The notes: generated from the letters alone by a model not told the origin. A stretch of 64,000 nt of DNA from Zobellia alginiliquefaciens (GCF_029323795.1 NZ_CP119758.1:3286001-3350000), one strand, 5' to 3'; shown: positions 51,470 to 60,551, counted from the stretch's first letter. Numbers and translations: made by a program.

Positions 51470-52435
51470 ATGACAGAGAAGAAATCCAAAACCGAAATAG
51501 GTTTGGGCATGGCCGCTTTAGGCCGCCCCGAGTACATAAATATAGATAGTTCTGGGAGGGATAAATCGGAAGTTGCCTTTCGTACAAATGCTTTCAAAGT
51601 GCTAGATGACGCATACGAAAAAGGAGTACGTTATTTTGATACAGCACCCTCTTATGGGAAAGGAGAAGCCTTTTTAAAAGACTGGAACGATAGCCGTAAT
51701 TATACGGATGTAGTTCTGGGTACAAAGTGGGGGTATACCTATGTAGCCGACTGGCAATTGGGATACGAAGGCGCTCACGAAGTAAAGGAACACTCACTAG
51801 CGAAGCTTACGGAACAGTGGGAGGTGTCACAATACTTGCTTCCTGCTTTAGAATATTATCAGGTTCATTCCGCAACTTTTGAGAGTGGCGTGCTTCAAAA
51901 CAAACCCGTTTTAGAAAAGTTGTTGGAAATAAAAAGAACGACCGGACTCAAAATTGGTATTTCTACAAGTGGATCCAACCAAAATGAGGTCATAGAAAAT
52001 GCTTTGCAAATCCGGATAAATGGCGAGGTGGTTTTTGATAGTTTTCAGGTTACCTTCAATATGCTTGAACAAGCTACACTATCCGTTTTACAAGATGTAA
52101 AAGCTCAAGGTAAAAAACTGATTATAAAGGAAGCCATGGCCAACGGTCGGGTTTTTGAAAATGAAAAATATCCTCATTATCAATCTTTGTATGCCAAACT
52201 GCAGTCGTTAGCAGAAAGATATGAAGTAGGTGTAGATGCCATAGCTTTACGGTATGTTATGGATGCTTTACAACCCGATTTTGTGCTCAGTGGCGCAGCT
52301 GATATAAAACAATTGGAGCAAAATTTAAAAGCGAATTACTTTACTTTAAGCGAAGATGAATTGGCTCAACTTTCGAAAGAAAAAGTGGATTCTAGAAAGT
52401 ATTGGGAAGAGCGAAGTAAGTTGAGTTGGGATTGA
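51470..52435 (+). CDS. Aldo/keto reductase family protein
   Basis: A 321-residue TIM-barrel NADPH-dependent oxidoreductase. The tetrad is visible: Asp and Tyr in YFDTAPSYGKGEAFL (about 55-69), Lys in LGTKWGYTY and His in YYQVHSATFES. The cofactor-binding C-terminal half contains GISTSGSNQNEVIENAL and the closing LSGAADIKQLEQNL motif. The substrate cannot be told from sequence. It directly follows the SelO gene, and both may be part of an oxidative-stress unit; that is inference. Confidence 0.9.
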   Translation: MTEKKSKTEIGLGMAALGRPEYINIDSSGRDKSEVAFRTNAFKVLDDAYEKGVRYFDTAPSYGKGEAFLKDWNDSRNYTDVVLGTKWGYTYVADWQLGYEGAHEVKEHSLAKLTEQWEVSQYLLPALEYYQVHSATFESGVLQNKPVLEKLLEIKRTTGLKIGISTSGSNQNEVIENALQIRINGEVVFDSFQVTFNMLEQATLSVLQDVKAQGKKLIIKEAMANGRVFENEKYPHYQSLYAKLQSLAERYEVGVDAIALRYVMDALQPDFVLSGAADIKQLEQNLKANYFTLSEDELAQLSKEKVDSRKYWEERSKLSWD

Positions 52436-52465
52436 GTCTACGTAAATACGTTTTGATTCAACTCA
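52422..52465. terminator. Possible hairpin between convergent genes
   Basis: TGAGTTG (52422-52428) pairs with CAACTCA (52459-52465), and inside it ACGTA pairs with TACGT. It overlaps both stop codons. No T-run follows, so termination is uncertain. Confidence 0.35.
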
Positions 52466-53779
52466 CAAAGCCGAAGCCACTTCCATTAAATACGCACACA
52501 ACAACGCTCCACCAGTACCTACTACATAGCCAAAAACAGCCAAAAGCACGCCTACAGAAGTCAATGATGGGTGAAACTCAGCAGCAACAACTGGAGCAGA
52601 AGCAGCCCCACCTACATTCGCTTGACTACCTACAGCTAAGAAGAAAAAGGGAGCTTTAATGAGTTTGGCCACGAGAATCAGTAACCCCGCATGAATCGAA
52701 ATCCATATAAAGCCAATAGCAATCAAACCGGGATTTTCCAAAACTTTTCCGAGATCCATTTTCATACCTATGGTCGCAACCAAAAGGTAAATGAACATAC
52801 CACCAATTTTACTGGCTCCGGCACCTTCATAATTTTTTGCTTTGGTAAAGGATAAGGCTATACCGGCAGCTGTGGCAATCACCACCATCCAAAAGAAACT
52901 AGAGCCTAAGAAAGACAAAAAGCTTTTCTGATCGCTTACACTTTCAAATGAATTGGTCAGTACGGTACTCATATGATTACCGAAGAAATGCGCAATACCT
53001 GTGGCTGTAAAAGCAAAGCAGAGCATCATCATATAATCTTTTAAAGTGGGGACACGGGTTATTTTTTCGGCAAAAGCGGTCACCTTTACTTTTAGGGTTT
53101 CAATAGCCGAGGTATCAGCTTTTAACCATTTATCTATTTGTTTGGTACGTCCCACGCCAAGAAGAATAATTGCCATCCAAATATTGGCGACCACAATGTC
53201 TACCAAGACCATAGCGCCATATTTTTCAGGCGTATATTGGAAAATCTCGTACATGGCAGCTTGGTTTGCACCGCCACCGATCCAACTACCGGCAATGGTG
53301 GCAAGCCCTCTCCAAATAGCATCAAAATCATTGCCGCCCACCGTATCGGGAGAAAATATAGAAACGATTAAAATAGCAATAGGACCGCCAATAATGATGC
53401 CTGCGCTACCCGTTAAGAACATAATAAGCGCTTTTGAACCCAAGTTCATTATAGCTTTTAAATCAATGCTCAACGTCATAAGAACTAGAGCTGCGGGGAG
53501 TAAATATCTGCTAGCTACATAATATAGACTGGAGGTATGCGTAATGACTTCGCCCGCCTCGTTTACGGTTTCCCATTTTTCGGCTACGATGCCTGTAGAG
53601 GCCAATATGCCGGGTAAAAGATAACACATAAGTACTCCCGGAACTATACCGTAGAATTTACTCCAAAACCCTGTTTTTTTGGATGAGCCATAAAAAATAA
53701 AGCCAAGGCAGAGCGCTAATAACCCAAAAACAACGGTGTCATCGGTTATTAGCGGAGCGGGTAACAATGATTCGGTCAT
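52463..53779 (-). CDS. DUF819 family integral membrane protein
   Basis: 438 residues, about eleven hydrophobic segments, from LITDDTVVFGLLALCLGFIFYGSS at the N-terminus to LLAVFGYVVGTGGALLCAYLME at the end. The stretch NDFDAIWRGLATIAGSWIGGGANQAAM (about 175-201) and the C-terminal GSQANVGGAASAPVVAA are typical of DUF819 (YjcL-like) membrane proteins, whose substrate is unknown. They resemble transporters with repeated half-units. It lies in the cell membrane and is read after, or apart from, the HAD gene 31 bp upstream. Confidence 0.9.
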   Translation of the reverse strand: MTESLLPAPLITDDTVVFGLLALCLGFIFYGSSKKTGFWSKFYGIVPGVLMCYLLPGILASTGIVAEKWETVNEAGEVITHTSSLYYVASRYLLPAALVLMTLSIDLKAIMNLGSKALIMFLTGSAGIIIGGPIAILIVSIFSPDTVGGNDFDAIWRGLATIAGSWIGGGANQAAMYEIFQYTPEKYGAMVLVDIVVANIWMAIILLGVGRTKQIDKWLKADTSAIETLKVKVTAFAEKITRVPTLKDYMMMLCFAFTATGIAHFFGNHMSTVLTNSFESVSDQKSFLSFLGSSFFWMVVIATAAGIALSFTKAKNYEGAGASKIGGMFIYLLVATIGMKMDLGKVLENPGLIAIGFIWISIHAGLLILVAKLIKAPFFFLAVGSQANVGGAASAPVVAAEFHPSLTSVGVLLAVFGYVVGTGGALLCAYLMEVASAL

Positions 53780-53801
53780 ATGCTTTTTGGATGCTTTTCT
53801 C

Positions 53802-53809
53802 CAAATATA
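53802..53809 (-). promoter_or_regulatory. -7 box for the DUF819 gene
   Basis: CAAATATA on the plus strand is TATATTTG on the minus strand, 23 bp from the DUF819 start and just outside the HAD stop codon at 53811. It suggests the DUF819 gene can be transcribed by itself. Confidence 0.5.
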
Positions 53810-53810
53810 A

Positions 53811-54614
53811 TCAAATTACCAAATGCTTTTTAATATAGTGAGCAACCCCATTCTCCGTATTGGGTAGGGTAACGGCATTGGCAACAGCTTTTACTTCTTC
53901 TCTGGCATTGCCAACGGCCACACCACAACCGCTACTTTCTAACATTATAATATCATTATAGTTATCACCAAATGAGATGATATCTTTAAGGGATTCACCT
54001 TCTTGCAGCAACGATTCTATAGCCGATAGTTTAGAAACCGATTTTGGAGCGATTTCAATTAAAGTATCATTTGACCGATATAAGTTGAGATGTTCGCCAA
54101 ATTTTTCTTCCAGAATAGGATAGAGGGTATCTGCACTGTCTTTGGTGCTCATGAGCATTATTTTGTGAGCTCCAATTTCGCGGGTTGCCCAATCGGTAAG
54201 CGTATCCGATGTGGGTCTAAAAACAGGTGTAGTTTTGGTGTACTTGATTTCTTTTTGAACCCGTTCGGAATCTTCTTCTACATACCATTCATTATTGTAG
54301 TATAAACCGAGTTTAGTATCATTGATTTCGGCTAAATGATATATCTCATCAAGGAGTTCTGTACCAATATGTACTGAAGAAATTTCCTTATCGCCATCAA
54401 GAACCAAAGCACCGTTGTAACAGATAATAGGTTGGTTTTTAATACCAAGGTCTTCTTGAATATAGGTCATGGCAGTGGGCATACGCGCGGAAACCAGAAT
54501 AATTTTCACCTCTGATTTTATGCGTTTTATTTCGGATATAGTTAGTTCGGAAATATCACTTTTGGAGGTCAATAAAGTCCCATCTAAATCTGAACAGAGT
54601 ATTTTGTATGTCAA
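53811..54614 (-). CDS. HAD superfamily Cof-type phosphatase
   Basis: A 267-residue cytoplasmic hydrolase. Motif I is CSDLDGTLLTSK (about 7-18), motif II is in VKIILVSARMPTAM, and motif IV is SFGDNYNDIIMLESSGCGVAVGNA near the C-terminus. The C2B-type cap lies between motifs II and IV. Substrates of Cof-type enzymes are sugar phosphates or flavin/pyridoxal phosphates; no assignment is possible here. It lies 18 bp after the PBP1A gene on the same strand. Confidence 0.93.
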   Translation of the reverse strand: MTYKILCSDLDGTLLTSKSDISELTISEIKRIKSEVKIILVSARMPTAMTYIQEDLGIKNQPIICYNGALVLDGDKEISSVHIGTELLDEIYHLAEINDTKLGLYYNNEWYVEEDSERVQKEIKYTKTTPVFRPTSDTLTDWATREIGAHKIMLMSTKDSADTLYPILEEKFGEHLNLYRSNDTLIEIAPKSVSKLSAIESLLQEGESLKDIISFGDNYNDIIMLESSGCGVAVGNAREEVKAVANAVTLPNTENGVAHYIKKHLVI

Positions 54615-54632
54615 TGGTTTGGTTTTAAATTT

Positions 54633-56882
54633 TTAATTTCTCTTTCTAAACTCTTTAGTCTTTTTCTTGTCAGGGTTTTTAAACAAACGTTTAAAAAAGC
54701 CGTCGCGTTTAATAGGTTCACAGTCTAGCATTTCCAAAGTGGCGGGATTAGGGCGTTTGAACTTTGCCTTTGTAATCTCGTTATAAGATGGATGTTTGTT
54801 CATTTCTTGCATCCATTTGGCAAAAATAGGAAGGGCGGCATTTGCTCCTTGTCCTAAACTGGTACTTCGGAAACCGATTTCATGATGGTCCAATCCTACC
54901 CAGGTAACGTGCAGTAATTTTGGTGTAATGGCCACAAACCATGCATCTTTGTTGTTTTGTGTAGTTCCCGTTTTTCCGGCAATGTCATTATTCAATTTAT
55001 ATGAAGAACGAATTCTTGAAGCGGTGCCTTCGTCAATAGTACCTTTCATCATTTCTACCATAATTTGTCTTGTCTCTTCAGAAAAAGCCTTTTCTGCAGC
55101 CCTTTTAGGTTCAAATTTGGTTAAAAGGGAGTCTTTTCTATCCGTAACTTTCTCTATGAGATATGGAAGAACGGCCCTTCCGTCATTGACATAGCTAGCA
55201 TATGCCCCGGCAAGTTCGTTCAAGTAAATCTCACCCGTACCCAAAGCCAAAGAAGGTTCTGCCGGTAGTTTGGAGAATATACCCATGTTTTTTGCTACGG
55301 TAATAACATTGTTGATTCCAGCTTCTTCCATAACCTTAACGGCAACGGTATTTACAGAATGGCTCAACGCTTGTTTCATTGAATAGTTGAGGTACGTCTC
55401 GTCTTTATCCCCCGAATTACTGGGCGACCATCCTTTTAGGTTTTTATACTCTACCTCTTCCGCAGAAAAATAAGTGCAAGGCAATATTCCAGTTTCGAGT
55501 GCTGCTGTGTATACAATCGGTTTAAAAGTAGAACCTACTTGACGCTTGCTCTGAGCAACGTGGTCGTATTTAAAGTGTTCAAAATCTACGCCACCGATCC
55601 ACGTTTTTACGGCTCCTGTTTTTGGGTCGATACCTAAAGAACCTGTATTCAGGAATTTCATGTAATGGGTAATACTGTCTATAGAGCTTCCCTTAATGGT
55701 TTTCTCACCATCCCAATCGGTCAGGACCAATTGCTTTTTAATGCTGAGGGAATCCATAATTTGTGGATGTTCCAGACCTTGTTTTTTGAGTTTCCTATAG
55801 ACCTCTGAATTTTTAACCACTTTTTCAATCAGCTTTTTGTTCGTTTTCCATGGCGCATTCTTGCCGTAACTTTTTTCAAAGCTACTTTGTAACGATTTCA
55901 TATGGTCTCGCATAGCCTCTTCCGCCCAAAACTGCATGTTGTAATCTAGCGTAGTGTAAACTTTTAAGCCGGAAGTATAAATGTTGTACTCGTTGCCTTC
56001 CTCTTTCTGCTTTTCATTCCATCTTAGCAATTGCTTTCTAACTTCTTCCCGAAAGTAAGGTGCTAACCCGGCATTGTTATCAAATTCACGATAGTCCAGT
56101 TTTGTTGGGATATCAGTTAGGCTATCTTTTTGTTCTGCGGAAATGTAGTCATTGTTCGCCATTGAGAGCAACACCAGATTTCTTCGAGTAAGACTTCTTT
56201 CTGGAAATATCCGAGGGTTGTAACCATAGGTAGCCTTCAACATACCCACTAAAACAGCAGCTTCCTCAACGGTTAATTCGTTTGTTTTCTTATTGAAAAA
56301 TTTGAGAGAGGCACTTTCAATCCCAAAAGTATTATCACCAAAAGAAACGGTATTCAAGTAGTGGGCAAGGATTTCATCTTTCGTATAGATTTCTTCCAAT
56401 CGTGAAGCAATGAACATCTCCTTAACTTTATCGACCACAATGTTGGCCCTTTTTCTATCCCTTCGGGGATATAAATTTTTAGCAAGCTGTTGTGTTAAGG
56501 TACTACCGCCACCTGCTGACTGGTCTTGCATCAGTACGGTCTTTACGGCTACACGACCCAAACTTTGGTAGTCAATACCTTTGTGGTCATAAAAACGTTC
56601 GTCTTCAATGGCCACCAATGCATTCAGCACATGTTTGGGAATAGCTTCAAAAGGAATGGGTTGCCTATCGTACAAATAAAATTTACCAATAAGCACACTA
56701 TCGGCCGTATATACTTCTGATGCCCTTTGGTATTGGAAGTCGGATAACTCTTCTTTACCCGGTATTTTGCCCCAGGCACCCCAGTAAATACTAATAATAA
56801 ATACAAAGAAGAACGCAACTAATGTAAGAAGTGCTAAAACGGCATATCTTAAAAATGGAGACTTTATTTTTTTTAAAATCAA
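54633..56882 (-). CDS. Penicillin-binding protein 1A (bifunctional transglycosylase/transpeptidase)
   Basis: 749 residues with one N-terminal membrane helix (about 12-33). The glycosyltransferase domain (about 60-240) shows ALVAIEDERFYDHKGID, GGSTLTQQLAKNLYP and RLEEIYTKDEILAHYLNTVSFGDN. The transpeptidase domain (about 420-690) has the active-site serine in GSTFKP, the SVN motif and KTGTTQ. It builds and cross-links peptidoglycan at the outer face of the inner membrane. A basic C-terminal tail (KRLFKNPDKKKTKEFRKRN) is unremarkable for the phylum. It is the first gene of a possible unit with the HAD gene. Confidence 0.95.
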   Translation of the reverse strand: MILKKIKSPFLRYAVLALLTLVAFFFVFIISIYWGAWGKIPGKEELSDFQYQRASEVYTADSVLIGKFYLYDRQPIPFEAIPKHVLNALVAIEDERFYDHKGIDYQSLGRVAVKTVLMQDQSAGGGSTLTQQLAKNLYPRRDRKRANIVVDKVKEMFIASRLEEIYTKDEILAHYLNTVSFGDNTFGIESASLKFFNKKTNELTVEEAAVLVGMLKATYGYNPRIFPERSLTRRNLVLLSMANNDYISAEQKDSLTDIPTKLDYREFDNNAGLAPYFREEVRKQLLRWNEKQKEEGNEYNIYTSGLKVYTTLDYNMQFWAEEAMRDHMKSLQSSFEKSYGKNAPWKTNKKLIEKVVKNSEVYRKLKKQGLEHPQIMDSLSIKKQLVLTDWDGEKTIKGSSIDSITHYMKFLNTGSLGIDPKTGAVKTWIGGVDFEHFKYDHVAQSKRQVGSTFKPIVYTAALETGILPCTYFSAEEVEYKNLKGWSPSNSGDKDETYLNYSMKQALSHSVNTVAVKVMEEAGINNVITVAKNMGIFSKLPAEPSLALGTGEIYLNELAGAYASYVNDGRAVLPYLIEKVTDRKDSLLTKFEPKRAAEKAFSEETRQIMVEMMKGTIDEGTASRIRSSYKLNNDIAGKTGTTQNNKDAWFVAITPKLLHVTWVGLDHHEIGFRSTSLGQGANAALPIFAKWMQEMNKHPSYNEITKAKFKRPNPATLEMLDCEPIKRDGFFKRLFKNPDKKKTKEFRKRN

Positions 56883-56988
56883 ACTGATAAATTTTATGGG
56901 TGCAATATCAAATTAAAAATCGAAACCCTTGAGTTTCTTAACAATAGATTAAACTTCATTTTTTTACTTTTACCGCTAAATTTATTTC

Positions 56989-57759
56989 ATGCGTAAAATA
57001 GTATTCTTTCTGTTCTTAATAACAACGCTTTCTAACGCAAATGATGGTGAATGGTCTAAAACTGGACACCGAACAGTGGGCGAAGTTGCGCAACACCATC
57101 TTTCTAAAAAAGCAAAGAAGGCTCTAAAAAAACTTTTGAACGGAGAGAGCCTTGCCCATGTATCTACGTTTGCAGATGAGATAAAAGCCGACAGGGCCTA
57201 TAAAGAATTCAGTGCGTGGCATTATGTGAATATTCCTGAAGGCAAGGATTATGCTGATATTGAGCCTAGTGAGCATGGAGACCTTATTATTGGTATAAAT
57301 AAATGTATAGAAATCATTAAAGATGAAAACAGTAAAAAAGAAGACAAGGTTTTCTACCTTAAAATGCTGGTTCATTTAATAGGAGACCTGCATCAGCCTA
57401 TGCACGTTGGCCGCTTTGAGGATAAAGGAGGGAACGATATTCAGTTACAATGGTTCAATCAAGGAACAAATTTACATAGGGTGTGGGACTCCAATATGAT
57501 CGATGATTACGGAATGAGCTATACCGAACTGGCATCTAACTTACCGGAAGTTTCAACGGAACAGGTGGAAGCTATTCAGGAGGGGGATATTTATGATTGG
57601 GTTGAAGAGTCTCAGGAAATTGCAAACAAGTTGTATGACTCCGTAGAGATGGGTGAGAAGTTATATTATCGCTATAGTTATAATTGGTGGGGTACCGTAG
57701 AAACGCAATTGCAAAAAGGTGGCCTACGCTTGGCAAAGGTCTTGAACGAACTTTTCTAA
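56989..57759 (+). CDS. S1/P1 family nuclease
   Basis: A 256-residue exported zinc-dependent nuclease for single-stranded nucleic acids (3'-nucleotidase activity is common in the family). A short signal peptide (MRKIVFFLFLITTLSNA) precedes the mature start NDGEWSKTGHRTVGEVA with the conserved Trp and His. Further ligands are in STFADEIK, SAWHYVNIP, HLIGDLHQPMHVG and GNDIQLQWFNQGTNLHRVWDSNMI. It probably works in the periplasm or outside the cell to recover phosphate or nucleosides. The stop is followed by the frameshifted gene on the other strand. Confidence 0.92.
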   Translation: MRKIVFFLFLITTLSNANDGEWSKTGHRTVGEVAQHHLSKKAKKALKKLLNGESLAHVSTFADEIKADRAYKEFSAWHYVNIPEGKDYADIEPSEHGDLIIGINKCIEIIKDENSKKEDKVFYLKMLVHLIGDLHQPMHVGRFEDKGGNDIQLQWFNQGTNLHRVWDSNMIDDYGMSYTELASNLPEVSTEQVEAIQEGDIYDWVEESQEIANKLYDSVEMGEKLYYRYSYNWWGTVETQLQKGGLRLAKVLNELF

Positions 57760-57768
57760 TGGCCCTTA

Positions 57769-58048
57769 TTAACGTTTTGATATTTTGTTCATAGAAATAG
57801 TACGCTGTCTGGTACTTTTAAACCGGTGGTCATTGGTAGTGTTTAATTTTGAGTGTTTGGAGCTCCTACCTTGAACCCTTTTTCGCCACATTCTAAAAAC
57901 TGCTTGGTTTTAGGGTATAACGCATTATATCAATTGTTTCCTGTTCTGATATGCCAAATTGAAAAGTAATTGCATCAAAAGGGGTGCGGTCTTCCCAAGC
58001 CATTTCTATTATTCGGTCTAATTCTCTTTCTGTAAAATTCTTTTTCAT
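57769..58048 (-). pseudogene. DUF2805/TIGR03643-type small protein gene with a one-base frameshift
   Basis: From the ATG at 58048 the minus strand reads MKKNFTERELDRIIEMAWED then RTPFDAITFQFGISEQETID and ends KPSSF-stop after 51 codons. Removing one base from the run of five T residues (57895-57899 on the plus strand) restores RMWRKRVQGRSSKHSKL and NTTNDHRFKSTRQRTISMNK, ending ISKR at 57769. That continuation matches the normal C-terminus of this family as I know it. The gene is therefore broken by a single-base insertion, or the sequence has a homopolymer error, or the frame is shifted on purpose. Function of the family is unknown. Confidence 0.85.
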
Positions 58049-58230
58049 AGCTATGTAAAATTACAAAAGACCGAATAAAACAAATGATTCAATAGGACTA
58101 AAAAATAAGAAATTCAACGAGAATATACATAAATAGGTATCATCTAGCGTTATATTTAAGTAGATGGTAGCGAGGAAATTAGTCGGAGCCCAGCGGTTAA
58201 AGACAGTAGCCTTCTCATAAGTAAAGGGCA

Positions 58231-58266
58231 AAAAAAAATCGGTCATTTTTAATGGCCGATTTTTTT
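58231..58266. terminator. Terminator of the AraC-AlkB unit
   Basis: ATCGGTCATT pairs with AATGGCCGAT (one G-T pair) around three bases, flanked by eight A and six T. On the minus strand it directly follows the AlkB-like stop codon. The A/T arms allow activity in both directions. Confidence 0.88.
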
Positions 58267-58864
58267 ATATCACTATTCTAAAAGTTAGGTTAATACGCTC
58301 GTCAACATCTTTTGCGGTCTTTGGAATTTGATGTAACCAATGTTTTTGTGTAGAACCTTTCATGATTAAAAGACTACCGTGCTTCAATAGAATCTTCTTT
58401 TTTAGGCTTTTGTTTTCTCTATGTTTTAGGTGAAAGAAGCGTTCTTGTCCCAGAGTTACCGAAGCAATAATTGGATTTTCTCCCAACTCTTTCTCATTAT
58501 CTGCATGCCAACCGTTGCTGTCCTGCCCATTCCTATAGAGGTTGAGGAGGCAGGTGGTAAATGTTAAATTCGTTATTTTCTCCACCTTTTTTTTAACCCC
58601 TAACAATTCAGCCGTAAATGCATATGGCTTCATAATAAGGTTAGAGTAGGAGTAGGGCTTTCCGTTATTTCCATATAATGCCGTAAGTCTAGGTTGCGCA
58701 TAGGTTTTACCGAATACGGTAATATCATCTTGTTGCCAGGGAGTTTCTTTTCGCAGTACATTAAAATAACCATCAGCCTCTTCCTGATCCATAAAATTGG
58801 GATAATAGATGATATCACTATCAGGTAAATTTAAATGTATTTCATCTGAGAACAGACCGTTCAT
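58265..58864 (-). CDS. AlkB-like 2-oxoglutarate/Fe(II) dioxygenase
   Basis: A 199-residue cytoplasmic enzyme expected to remove alkyl groups from damaged nucleic acid bases. The iron ligands lie in NGWHADNEKEL (HxD) and HWLHQIPK, and the 2-oxoglutarate-binding arginines in ERINLTFR. The N-terminal IIYYPNFMDQEEADGYFNVL and QPRLTALYGNNGKPYSYS are typical of the short ALKBH2/3-like branch. Its ATG overlaps the AraC stop (TAATG), so the two are translationally coupled. Confidence 0.92.
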   Translation of the reverse strand: MNGLFSDEIHLNLPDSDIIYYPNFMDQEEADGYFNVLRKETPWQQDDITVFGKTYAQPRLTALYGNNGKPYSYSNLIMKPYAFTAELLGVKKKVEKITNLTFTTCLLNLYRNGQDSNGWHADNEKELGENPIIASVTLGQERFFHLKHRENKSLKKKILLKHGSLLIMKGSTQKHWLHQIPKTAKDVDERINLTFRIVI

Positions 58865-59751
58865 TATTTAAGAACCGTTTTCAATTCGTTTCTATATTCA
58901 GAAGGGTTTTGTCCTGTAAAGTTCTTGAACTGTTTATTAAAGTGAGAAAAGTTGTTGAATCCGCTTTCAAAACAAACCTCCGTTATACTTAATGGTTGTT
59001 CTGCCAAAAGCTTAGATGCATGTACCAAGCGATACTCGTTTACAAACTGAACAAAAGTCTTATTGGTAATCTTTTTAAAGTAACGACAGAAAGAAGGAAC
59101 GGTCATACTAACCATATTACTTATCTCATCTAAAGTAATCTCTTCTTTAAAATTGTTTTTAACGTGATTAAAGACTACGTTAATACGGTCGTTGTCCTTT
59201 ACTTCGGTTTCCATAGAGAATCCTTCGGCATTGAGAATTTTAAACTCTTTGGAGCTACCCAATTCGTTTAAGATGTTCAATATGGAAAGTAAACGTTGAA
59301 AATGCGTCTGGTATTCCAGTATCTGCATTTTCTCACCTATCTTTCTTTTGGTCTTACCAGAGAAGGCAATACCACCTTTGGCCATTTCAAAAAGGGATTG
59401 GATTTTTTTCATCTCTGGAATATTAAAAAAATCATTTCCTAAGAAATCCAACTTCATTTGAATAACAGTCTCACTTTCATTACCGGTAAGTTCATTGGTG
59501 AGTCCACAATGCGGTAAATTACTACCTATTAATATAAGGTCTCCTTTAGAGTAGTATGACACATGACTACCAATCTGTCTTTTCCCCGATCCACCATTAA
59601 CGTGAACTAGTTCTATTTCCGGATGATAATGCCAGACCGTATTCTTATTGTTCTTACTCGCATCAAATCTTTGATACGTATAAGAATGCCCAAAACTTGG
59701 TTCTATAGACTCAAAAGCGGGCTTCTGATTTATTAGTGGGGGTTTACTCAT
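58864..59751 (-). CDS. AraC family transcriptional regulator
   Basis: 295 residues: an N-terminal cupin-type sensing domain (about 15-120, HYHPEIELVHVNGGSGKRQIG...GDLILIGSNLPHCG) and a C-terminal double helix-turn-helix (about 195-292, ITLDEISNMVSMTVPSFCRYFKKITNKTF and ITEVCFESGFNNFSHFNKQFKNFTGQNPSEYR). The C-terminal signature is complete. The ligand is not evident; cupin-AraC proteins often sense sugars. It is the first gene of a two-gene unit with the AlkB-like dioxygenase and is divergent from a small secreted protein. Confidence 0.94.
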   Translation of the reverse strand: MSKPPLINQKPAFESIEPSFGHSYTYQRFDASKNNKNTVWHYHPEIELVHVNGGSGKRQIGSHVSYYSKGDLILIGSNLPHCGLTNELTGNESETVIQMKLDFLGNDFFNIPEMKKIQSLFEMAKGGIAFSGKTKRKIGEKMQILEYQTHFQRLLSILNILNELGSSKEFKILNAEGFSMETEVKDNDRINVVFNHVKNNFKEEITLDEISNMVSMTVPSFCRYFKKITNKTFVQFVNEYRLVHASKLLAEQPLSITEVCFESGFNNFSHFNKQFKNFTGQNPSEYRNELKTVLK

Positions 59752-59788
59752 AGTACAAAATTAAACAAGCTATTTCTTGATTTCTTTG

Positions 59789-59796
59789 CAAAATTA
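59789..59796 (-). promoter_or_regulatory. -7 box for the AraC gene
   Basis: CAAAATTA on the plus strand is TAATTTTG on the minus strand and lies 38 bp from the AraC start. The -33 region shows no clear TTTG. Confidence 0.45.
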
Positions 59797-59904
59797 ACCA
59801 AAATATATTCAATCTTACCCTAAAGGCCATTTTAGTATATGAGCGATGGTAAAATAGCACATTTATTGGCGAATTGTGGAGTAGTGAGAGGGGAAAAACA
59901 GCGG

Positions 59905-59912
59905 TAAGTTTG
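59905..59912 (+). promoter_or_regulatory. -7 box for the small secreted protein gene
   Basis: TAAGTTTG matches the -7 consensus and lies 55 bp before the ATG. A short inverted repeat CCTGT/ACAGG (59934-59947) falls in the leader. Confidence 0.4.
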
Positions 59913-59966
59913 TACTGTAATATTAACCTACCCTGTTTCACAACAGGATACTAAAACAAAAACGAT

Positions 59967-60551
59967 ATGAAAAGAGTAGTAAGAACCGCCGCAATGATCG
60001 CTTTGTTATTATCTACAACAGTTGGCTTTGCCAGCGAACCCAAACTTAGCGTTGTACCTAATGAAAATGTAAAAAGCTTTGTATATGAACTAGATTCCCA
60101 TGCGGGAAGAACAACTATCAAGTTCATGGACGAAGAGCAAAATATTATATTCTTTGAAACTGTTGAAAAGGCTGACTATGCCAAGAAATTTGACCTTTCT
60201 AACCTTAAAGATGGTTTGTACTTCTTCAAATCTGAAGATGAATTAAGTTCAGTTTCTTACACAATTAGTGTAAAAGGAAAGGATATTGAGATAGTTGATA
60301 AAAAAGAAAACAGCAAGCCAGTTTTTAGAGTAAAAGAAGGTATGGTTTTCTTGAACTTATTGAACCTTGACAGCAAAGATGTTGAAATAAAGGTTTTTGA
60401 TAGCAGTAACAGATTGGTCTTCTCGGAAAAAAGAGAAAACCAAATGGTTATTGAGAAAGCATTTGATTTTACCAAAGCCTACGAAGGTGAGTACACCGTT
60501 GTAGTAAGAGATAGTAAGGAAACTTATTACAAAGAGGTTTCGGTAAATTAA
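59967..60551 (+). CDS. Small secreted protein, beta-rich, unknown function
   Basis: 194 residues with a clear signal peptide (MKRVVRTAAMIALLLSTTVGFA-SEPK). The mature part is built of beta strands in two similar halves (about 30-110 and 112-194), each with a Phe-Val...FDSS or FMDEEQN type strand-turn and ending with YTISVKG or YTVVVRD. The second half resembles a small Ig-like or type A T9SS C-terminal domain (EIKVFDSSNRLVFSE...YEGEYTVVVRDSKETYYKEVSVN), but the match is not strong enough to call a sorting signal. It is divergent from AraC and has its own terminator. Confidence 0.75.
   Translation: MKRVVRTAAMIALLLSTTVGFASEPKLSVVPNENVKSFVYELDSHAGRTTIKFMDEEQNIIFFETVEKADYAKKFDLSNLKDGLYFFKSEDELSSVSYTISVKGKDIEIVDKKENSKPVFRVKEGMVFLNLLNLDSKDVEIKVFDSSNRLVFSEKRENQMVIEKAFDFTKAYEGEYTVVVRDSKETYYKEVSVN

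Noticed and set aside
58061-58246. A 61-codon minus-strand open frame in the gap before the AlkB terminator
   Set aside because: It overlaps the terminator of the AlkB unit and has no family features. The credible gene here is the frameshifted one ending at 57769.
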